Below, in pieces: positions 34,162 through 40,513 of a DNA stretch of 40,513 bases. This DNA is from Actinomycetota bacterium. GTDB lineage: Bacteria; Actinomycetota; Actinomycetes; Nanopelagicales; Nanopelagicaceae. A program made the position numbers and the translations under genes. The stretch covers positions 1 through 40,513 of the forward strand of contig CANFVU010000011.1 in NCBI GenBank assembly GCA_947450545.1, in the 5' to 3' direction. The notes below the pieces were generated by a model. It had not been told where the DNA came from and searched no databases. It saw only the letters and a program-made list of their open reading frames with translations. Numbering within the stretch: the first letter of the stretch is position 1; each line of letters opens with the position of its first letter.

Positions 34162-34949
34162 GCTTTGTGACCTCCGTTAGCTGTGATCCAGTTATTGAAG
34201 TTTTCTTCAGTCATTACTTCACCACTCGTCTCCATATACGCGTGATAAAGCCCGCAAAGCTCTGCGCATTTAATATCAATCGCGCCAAGTTTGTTAGGAA
34301 CGGTATGCACAACCGTTGTTTGCAATCTGTTGGCATCAACTTTTACACCCAACTGGACTGGCCAGAATGAGTGGTTCACATCAACAGATGTGACTTCAAA
34401 TTCAACAGGTCGATCAATTGGAAGAATCAACTTGTCTGATTCAACGCCTTGATCAACATATTTAAATGACCACACCCATTGCGAACCAGTAACTTCCACG
34501 TGAATAGATTCTTTTGCATCAGCTGTTGCTGCATTAGCCATTGTGTTGAGTTCTGCAATTCCCCAAACAACTGCGACAAGGCAGAAGATTCCGGAAACAA
34601 CAGACCAAATAATGACAACTGGCCCATTCGTGCGAACTGCTGGACCATCTGGCGGCGGTGTATCGCCCTTGTGGCGATTAGTGATTGCCTGAGTAGCTAT
34701 TCCAAGCACAAGACCTGCAATCGGTGCTGAAATAACTGTGAAAGCAATCATGATTCGTTCCATGGCTTTCATATCTGTACTCATAATCGTTGGCATCCAC
34801 TTTGGATATGCATAAAGTCCAAGAACTACGAATATCGCAGTCCAAATAAGACCAAATACCATCGTGCGCTTCACATCTTCTCGCTTAAGGAGATTAGTTG
34901 CGCGAGCGCCAGGAGTTGGTTTGAGATCTGGTTCGTCGTGGTTCGACAT
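34158..34949 (-). CDS. ctaC: Cytochrome c oxidase subunit II (CuA subunit)
   Basis: A 263-residue electron-entry subunit with three N-terminal hydrophobic segments (about 31-50, 66-88 and 110-132). The aromatic motif WVWSFKY lies at 158-164, and the CuA ligands are complete: H193, C228, E230, C232, H236 and M239. No haem c domain is present. It overlaps the cupredoxin gene stop by 1 bp and ctaD by 4 bp, so the three are translationally coupled. Confidence 0.93.
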   Translation of the reverse strand: MSNHDEPDLKPTPGARATNLLKREDVKRTMVFGLIWTAIFVVLGLYAYPKWMPTIMSTDMKAMERIMIAFTVISAPIAGLVLGIATQAITNRHKGDTPPPDGPAVRTNGPVVIIWSVVSGIFCLVAVVWGIAELNTMANAATADAKESIHVEVTGSQWVWSFKYVDQGVESDKLILPIDRPVEFEVTSVDVNHSFWPVQLGVKVDANRLQTTVVHTVPNKLGAIDIKCAELCGLYHAYMETSGEVMTEENFNNWITANGGHKA

Positions 34950-35683
34950 TACTTCACCGTTACCTTTCCTGACATATATCCGTATGCGCTCATCGCTGCG
35001 CCGAATTTTGCGTACGAACCATCACCACATGGATATTCACAGTTCCACACATATTCGCCTGCTCCACCAGTGATGAAGGAGAAGACAACTGTGTGACCTT
35101 TGTTGTGAGTACCTGGGTCATTGGTTGGAAGAAATCCATCTTCGCCTTCATCTACGTGAGGGAGCGGAACATTCACGAAGAGAGGGTCTTGAGATGTTGA
35201 AGGAATTCCGTGGAGTGTCCATGTGTGCTGAACTTTGTCAGGTGCAACAGCGTTGATATCAACACCATCGACATTGATAGTTCCGCCAACAGTTCCGACA
35301 ACTTTTCCAAAATAAGGATTGTTAAGTTCTTCGCCACCGTCATATGCATGAATTGTCATCGTGACGTATGTATGTGCTGGAAGAATTAAATGAGTTGAGG
35401 GACCGTATTGGACATAATCTTTCTTATTGAGTGTGTAGCCATCTTCAGCAGCTTGTGCTGAATCAGCGTAGACGCCCATCGTCACAGATGCTTTCGGGTA
35501 AGTCTTGCCATCTACAACAATTGTTTCGGAGCTCTTTGTTGCGTGAAGTGGAGCTTGCGGGTCAGCGCTCAGTGCATGAAGCGTGAATCCAACAGTTCCA
35601 ACAACAGCGACACCAAGAACAACAAAAACAAGTGCGCTGATCAGGCGCTTACTTGAGCTTGTTTCTACTTTGGCGGATTCCAC
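34949..35683 (-). CDS. Membrane-anchored cupredoxin heading the aa3 oxidase operon
   Basis: A 244-residue protein with one N-terminal helix (about 12-36) and an extracellular cupredoxin fold. Candidate copper ligands are H153 or H158, C215, C219, M231 and M237 in a C-x3-C...FGxxM...GYM pattern (215-237). This resembles neither canonical CuA (no His four residues after the second Cys) nor simple blue copper (Cys replaces the usual His). GTG at 35683 is preferred because AGAAGG precedes it; an ATG at 35719 would lack a Shine-Dalgarno. It may feed electrons into CtaC or carry copper. Role inferred from position. Confidence 0.7.
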   Translation of the reverse strand: MESAKVETSSSKRLISALVFVVLGVAVVGTVGFTLHALSADPQAPLHATKSSETIVVDGKTYPKASVTMGVYADSAQAAEDGYTLNKKDYVQYGPSTHLILPAHTYVTMTIHAYDGGEELNNPYFGKVVGTVGGTINVDGVDINAVAPDKVQHTWTLHGIPSTSQDPLFVNVPLPHVDEGEDGFLPTNDPGTHNKGHTVVFSFITGGAGEYVWNCEYPCGDGSYAKFGAAMSAYGYMSGKVTVK

Positions 35684-35748
35684 TATTCCTTCTTTCCGGA
35701 AGTTTGAGGGTTGGACCATGAGGGCAGTTGCCCAACTCTGGTCATTTC

Positions 35749-35764
35749 TGTGAAGCAGGTCACC
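35749..35764. promoter_or_regulatory. Putative CRP/GlxR-type cAMP-receptor site
   Basis: TGTGA-AGCAGG-TCACC matches TGTGA-N6-TCACA at nine of ten half-site bases. It sits in the divergent gap between the oxidase operon and the ctaG-like gene, where GlxR is known to control oxidase genes in Corynebacterium. No CRP gene is in the window. Confidence 0.45.
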
Positions 35765-35848
35765 TCGAGAGGGTACGCCTGTGAGTACGCTTAGGGAAGG
35801 AAAAACGAACGCTGAGTGATAACAATTCTGTGAGGTTATGGGGGTCTG

Positions 35849-36589
35849 GTGAAGCTCAATCTGCTCTGGGATTTCGCCTTTTTATTGGCGATTTTGAGCG
35901 GAGGATTTGGGTATTTCTCCCACCGCCCATCGACTTACGGAATCTCCAAGGGACGTCAGTTTCTCTTCGCCACTGGCCTCGTGCTTTCAGCCGTGATTCT
36001 GGTCGGCCCGATTCCCCACCTAGCGGTCCGAAATTTCACTTTTCATATGGTCCAGCACATCTTGTTGATGATGCTGATCTCCCCGCTTCTGATTCTCGGC
36101 TCGCCCTTCACAATCCTGCGGATAGATAAGACGCCTCTCAAGCATCTGCTTCGCCCTGAAATTGGTTTCGCCATCTTTCTCGTAACGTTGATCTCAACGC
36201 ACTTCTCCCCGTTGGCGAACGCTGGCATGCGAAATTCAAATGTGCATAGCCTTGAACTCATTCTCTTTTTGCTAGGCGGAATGATTTATTACTACCCAGT
36301 GATGGAAGGCAATCCGCAACCATTCCATGTTCCGTATTCAACGCGGGTTATTTCTCTATTTGCCATGATGTTGCCAGAAACAATGACCGGTTTCTTTTTA
36401 TATTCAGGAAACCGAATGGTCCACTCGCTACCTGATTCGGTAACAGTTGCAACAGGAATTAAAGAACAGCATGCTGGTGGAGCAATTATGTGGGCAATGG
36501 GAATGTTGATTGATACAGTCTGGATTGTGCTTGCAGCAAAAGATTGGTTCACCAACGAAGCAAAGTTAGCGTTGGAAGAAGATGAGTAA
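35849..36589 (+). CDS. ctaG: Cytochrome c oxidase assembly protein, CtaG-like
   Basis: A 246-residue membrane protein of the caa3-type oxidase assembly (COG3336) family, with about seven hydrophobic segments. The conserved FHMVQHILLMMLISPLLILG segment is near 63-82 (His64 and His68), and further Met/His positions suggest copper handling for CuB insertion. It starts with GTG at 35849 with a G-run a few bases upstream. It diverges from the oxidase operon it presumably serves and overlaps the next small gene by 8 bp. Confidence 0.87.
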   Translation: MKLNLLWDFAFLLAILSGGFGYFSHRPSTYGISKGRQFLFATGLVLSAVILVGPIPHLAVRNFTFHMVQHILLMMLISPLLILGSPFTILRIDKTPLKHLLRPEIGFAIFLVTLISTHFSPLANAGMRNSNVHSLELILFLLGGMIYYYPVMEGNPQPFHVPYSTRVISLFAMMLPETMTGFFLYSGNRMVHSLPDSVTVATGIKEQHAGGAIMWAMGMLIDTVWIVLAAKDWFTNEAKLALEEDE

Positions 36590-36818
36590 AGAAGAAGCGC
36601 CAGAACCTAGACGCAAATGGTTGCTCTGGGGAATTCCATTATGCATTGCAATGGGATTACTACAGTTCGATCGCGCACTTGGAGGTAATTCTCGAAGTTG
36701 GATGTACGTTCTCGAGTGGCCGTTTTTTGGGTTATTTCTCTTCTATATGTACTGGAAACTTTCACAACCACAAGAGCCATACGATGACTCAAACGATCCT
36801 CAGCGAGAAGTGGATTAG
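36582..36818 (+). CDS. Small membrane protein of unknown function
   Basis: A 78-residue protein with two predicted membrane segments (about 13-29 and 40-59) and a charged acidic C-terminus (DDSNDPQREVD). It overlaps the ctaG-like gene by 8 bp, so it is translated from the same message and could be an accessory oxidase protein. I do not recognise a family. Its stop is 2 bp from the convergent guaB1 stop. Confidence 0.6.
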   Translation: MSKEEAPEPRRKWLLWGIPLCIAMGLLQFDRALGGNSRSWMYVLEWPFFGLFLFYMYWKLSQPQEPYDDSNDPQREVD

Positions 36819-36820
36819 TT

Positions 36821-38293
<1,473 letters not shown>

Positions 38294-38311
38294 ACCTGCC
38301 GCATACGTGGG

Positions 38312-39985
38312 TTAAACAGAGTGGCTGCGGAAGCTTGAGATGAACTTCTCGGCACGCAGGGCTGCCCAGGTTACTGAAGGCAAGTCACGAGCTTTTGGAT
38401 ACAGGACATATCGAGTCTGCCATTCAGGGTCGAACTTTGCATTGAAACGATAGAGAGATTCAACTTGGAAGAAGTTCGACATGAATCGAATGAAGTTACG
38501 AGTGCTGCGCACAACAGGTCCCGCGCTGATTTTATCTGCACGTTCAAAGAGAGAACGAAACGCTGCAAAGTTGAGTGAGACATATTTGAACCCGTTAGCT
38601 TTTGCATATTCCACTGCAGTCACAATCATCAATTCATTAACGCCTGAATCCGCGCCTCGTTCACGTTGCATGCGATCGAGTGAAAGACTGTGCGTTGACC
38701 ACGGAACAAAATAAAGAAGTCCTTTAATTTCATTCTCTTGGCGAGTGATGGTGATAAATGCGTTGCCATCAGAGTCTTCGCCAAAACGATCCATCGACAT
38801 TGAAAAGCCACGTTCTGGTGCGCCATAGCGCCACTTTTTCGCAAGTACACGCAATTCATTTTTTGTCGCTTCATCCAATTCGTGCCAACGACATGTTGTT
38901 GCTGAATAACCTTTGCGGTTAATGCGATTAATCATGTGACGCACATTGCCCATCGTACGACCTTCAAGTGTGAAATCCTTAACATTAATAATCGCTTCAT
39001 CGCCGATATCGACTGCCAACATTCCGGCGTGCTCGACCCATACTTCCCCGCCGCGGTCACTCGCGCCCATGACAGCTGGTGTCCATGCATGTTGCTTCGC
39101 TTCTTCGAGGAAAGCTTCAATTGCATCCGGCCATAAACTAAATTCACCAAAAGGATCACCGCTTGCAAGCATCACGCCATTTTGAACGCGGTATGCAATA
39201 CCCGCTTTCTTATTGGGGCTCCAGATAACGCTTTTATCTCTGCGAGTTGCGAAATATCCAAGAGAATCTTGATCTGCGTCATGCGCAATGAGTTGCTTGA
39301 CGGATTCACACTCGTCGGAAGTCATTACTGCAGTGGGTTTTACCCGTCGGAAGAACATCGCAAATGGAATAACAACAATAAAGAAGCCAAGAATCGTCAG
39401 CGTTGTGGAGACAATGTCAGTCATTCGATCGCTGGTGAATTGAAGTGGTCCAGTTAATCCTATAAATCCATAGAGAACTGTGAGAGCAATATCCTTTAAC
39501 GAAGGCGAACCAACAAAAGCATCCTTATGGCGATTGAGCAGAATCAATACACCGGCAATAAACATCACGATAAATGTGAAGATGAATCCATACAGCGGCC
39601 GCAACTTCACTGTTGGATCTGATTGCGCGTAGAACTCTTTTCTAAAGAGAATCAACATCACCAATAAGAGCGCTGCGCCTGAGACTTGAAACGGATGATA
39701 GTGCAATCGGAATAAGTCAGAGACAATGTTGAGAGTCAAAATGAAGATTGTCATCGCCCATGCGCGATGCTTTCTCCGAACCAAATTGCGAGCGAGAATA
39801 ATCATTGCTACGCCAGTAAAAATAGCTGTTGCGAAAGCAGCAGAGTTAACAAAAATTGGAAGATATTTATCGAACTCTTTAGCGCGGATTTTTACTGGGG
39901 TTAAAACGTTTGCCAAAATATCGGCAAGCCCTGCGATATAGGTGATCCGTCCGATGATCAGAGGGACCGAGCTACGCAGCTTCAT
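38312..39985 (-). CDS. LysX/MprF-like membrane protein with DUF2156 transferase domain
   Basis: A 557-residue protein. The N-terminal 235 residues contain about six membrane segments; the rest is a double-GNAT fold DUF2156 domain (phosphatidylglycerol lysyltransferase C-terminal type) with the NDESMG-like and SL/YLN elements (LNFAAFRSLFERAD near 470). Homologues transfer lysine or another aminoacyl group from tRNA to phosphatidylglycerol, changing surface charge; actinobacterial forms may have other substrates. It lacks a lysyl-tRNA synthetase domain, unlike mycobacterial LysX. TAGATT lies 6 nt before the ATG, which suggests a leaderless start. Confidence 0.82.
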   Translation of the reverse strand: MKLRSSVPLIIGRITYIAGLADILANVLTPVKIRAKEFDKYLPIFVNSAAFATAIFTGVAMIILARNLVRRKHRAWAMTIFILTLNIVSDLFRLHYHPFQVSGAALLLVMLILFRKEFYAQSDPTVKLRPLYGFIFTFIVMFIAGVLILLNRHKDAFVGSPSLKDIALTVLYGFIGLTGPLQFTSDRMTDIVSTTLTILGFFIVVIPFAMFFRRVKPTAVMTSDECESVKQLIAHDADQDSLGYFATRRDKSVIWSPNKKAGIAYRVQNGVMLASGDPFGEFSLWPDAIEAFLEEAKQHAWTPAVMGASDRGGEVWVEHAGMLAVDIGDEAIINVKDFTLEGRTMGNVRHMINRINRKGYSATTCRWHELDEATKNELRVLAKKWRYGAPERGFSMSMDRFGEDSDGNAFITITRQENEIKGLLYFVPWSTHSLSLDRMQRERGADSGVNELMIVTAVEYAKANGFKYVSLNFAAFRSLFERADKISAGPVVRSTRNFIRFMSNFFQVESLYRFNAKFDPEWQTRYVLYPKARDLPSVTWAALRAEKFISSFRSHSV

Positions 39986-40010
39986 GGATTAAATCTAATG
40001 CTCGAGACTC

Positions 40011-40027
40011 GTGAGAGTCGAACTCAC
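40011..40027 (-). other. tRNA T-arm-like sequence
   Basis: Minus strand GTGAG-TTCGACT-CTCAC, a perfect 5-bp T-stem with canonical T-loop. A GTTC...GAAC arm with a TTGAC core precedes it, like a worn anticodon arm, but no 5' tRNA half follows the expected geometry. It is possibly a tRNA remnant or old att site. Confidence 0.3.
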
Positions 40028-40051
40028 CACCTGTTCTACGTCAACGAACCG

Positions 40052-40080
40052 AAAGCCCTGCAATTTTTTGCGGGGCTTTT
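40052..40080. terminator. Bidirectional terminator-like hairpin
   Basis: AAAGCCCTGC (40052-40061) pairs with GCGGGGCTTT (40070-40079) with one G-U, loop AATTTTTT, flanked by T/A runs. It could stop transcription from tRNA-Ser before the LysX-like gene. Confidence 0.65.
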
Positions 40081-40336
40081 GACTTATTGGCGACTATTTT
40101 CAAGAACACGTCACTTAATATTCATCAAGTACGGCGGAGTTTTTCTCGAATCGTTGTGCGCAGAAATGACTCTGTATCTGAAATCAATTGGGCAAGAATT
40201 TGAACGTATTCTCCGTATGTGCCCCGTAGTTCAACTTCTCGGTAACTCTTAAAAGTTAAACCGTCGCCACTGCTCTATAGGTGGGGGCTCTCCGGATGAT
40301 CTGTGCGCTCAGCGCACGTGTGCATCTTCCGGCGTA

Positions 40337-40355
40337 GGAATTGCTGCGCAATTCC
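40337..40355. other. Perfect 8-bp hairpin after tRNA-Ser
   Basis: GGAATTGC (40337-40344), loop TGC, GCAATTCC (40348-40355). It lies 6 bases downstream of the tRNA-Ser 3' end on the minus strand and has no T-run, so it may act in 3' processing or be part of a small RNA. Confidence 0.4.
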
Positions 40356-40360
40356 GAGAG

Positions 40361-40445
40361 CGGAGGATGAGGGATTTGAACCCTCGAAAGGTTGCCCTTT
40401 ACACGCTTTCCAAGCGTGCGCACTCGGCCGCTATGCGAATCCTCC
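40361..40445 (-). tRNA. tRNA-Ser(GGA)
   Basis: An 85-nt tRNA. Acceptor strands GGAGGAT (5', 40439-40445) and ATCCTCC (40362-40368) with discriminator G (40361); anticodon stem CACGC/GCGTG with loop TTGGAAA and anticodon GGA (40409-40411) reading UCC; a long variable arm typical of Ser; T-loop TTCAAAT. CCA is not encoded, so it must be added after transcription. Confidence 0.95.
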
Positions 40446-40513
40446 AGCGAAGCCGTTGAGCCTCGAAGGGCAAGGGTATCGGAGGAGAGAAGTAGGATTT
40501 ACCCAGATCCTCC

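Larger units (their letters stand above)
39986..40360. other. Structured non-coding region between LysX-like gene and tRNA-Ser
   Basis: No convincing gene. It holds a minus-strand T-arm-like sequence (40011-40027), a terminator-type hairpin (40052-40080), an imperfect long hairpin (about 40291-40332) and a perfect 8-bp hairpin GGAATTGC-TGC-GCAATTCC (40337-40355). An 84-codon frame (39998-40252) has no recognisable homology and crosses these structures. Confidence 0.5.

Noticed and set aside
39998-40252. 84-codon plus-strand gene
   Set aside because: No recognisable domain, and it runs through a T-arm-like sequence and a terminator hairpin.
40260-40355. SRP RNA (4.5S) beside tRNA-Ser
   Set aside because: The conserved apical GGTCAGG/GGAAGGAAGCAGCC motif is absent, and dnaX does not follow.

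Overview
The window reads as the chromosome of a small-genome, low-to-mid-GC actinobacterium, most likely a freshwater planktonic lineage of the Nanopelagicales (acI) type. This is inference. The support is: actinobacterial gene types (a GuaB1-type IMPDH-related protein with internal CBS domains, a membrane-anchored LysX/MprF-like transferase, gamma-alpha fused KorA, a VKOR, a CtaG assembly protein, a short CtaE); very tight packing with many 1-, 4- and 8-bp overlaps; several starts 6-8 nt behind a -10 hexamer, which suggests leaderless transcripts; AT-leaning sequence; and two sugar-uptake systems. No 16S gene or species marker is present.

Layout. (1) 1-2180: the 3' half of a tRNA-Arg(ACG) without its 5' half, then a secreted zinc metalloprotease, then a second, decayed tRNA-3'-end-like copy. 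This looks like the right edge of an element integrated at tRNA-Arg. (2) 2181-5004: korA-korB, a 2-oxoacid:ferredoxin oxidoreductase. (3) 5144-12293: a SorC-type sugar regulator diverging from a catabolic operon: CUT2-type binding protein, permease, TIM-barrel isomerase/epimerase, PfkB kinase, single-domain ATPase, Gfo/Idh/MocA dehydrogenase. Two matching inverted repeats (TGAAT-N4-ATTCA) lie between regulator and operon. (4) 12295-19249: a VKOR protein and a group of oxidoreductases (mannitol dehydrogenase family, L-idonate 5-dehydrogenase-like, two D-2-hydroxyacid dehydrogenases, a beta-hydroxyacid dehydrogenase) plus a metal-dependent cyclase/hydrolase. (5) 19367-23944: an IclR regulator and a second CUT2 sugar transporter, closed by a strong terminator. 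(6) 24024-26407: a shikimate-kinase-like P-loop kinase joined to an ABC exporter. (7) 26427-31640: amino-acid metabolism: PaiB-like flavin protein, glutamate dehydrogenase, GNAT enzyme paired with a MenC/N-acylamino-acid racemase, stand-alone TrpB2-type synthase. (8) 31697-36818: aa3-type terminal oxidase (cupredoxin, CtaC, CtaD, CtaE) diverging from a CtaG-like assembly gene and a small membrane protein, with a CRP/GlxR-like site between. (9) 36821-40513: guaB1, a LysX/MprF-like gene, a structured non-coding stretch and tRNA-Ser(GGA).

Working together: the two transporters and their enzymes suggest import and oxidation/isomerisation of sugars, polyols or sugar acids. KorAB, glutamate dehydrogenase and the aa3 oxidase form the respiratory core. 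The substrates of both sugar systems cannot be read from sequence. Regions 3 and 4 are the best candidates for an undescribed pathway.
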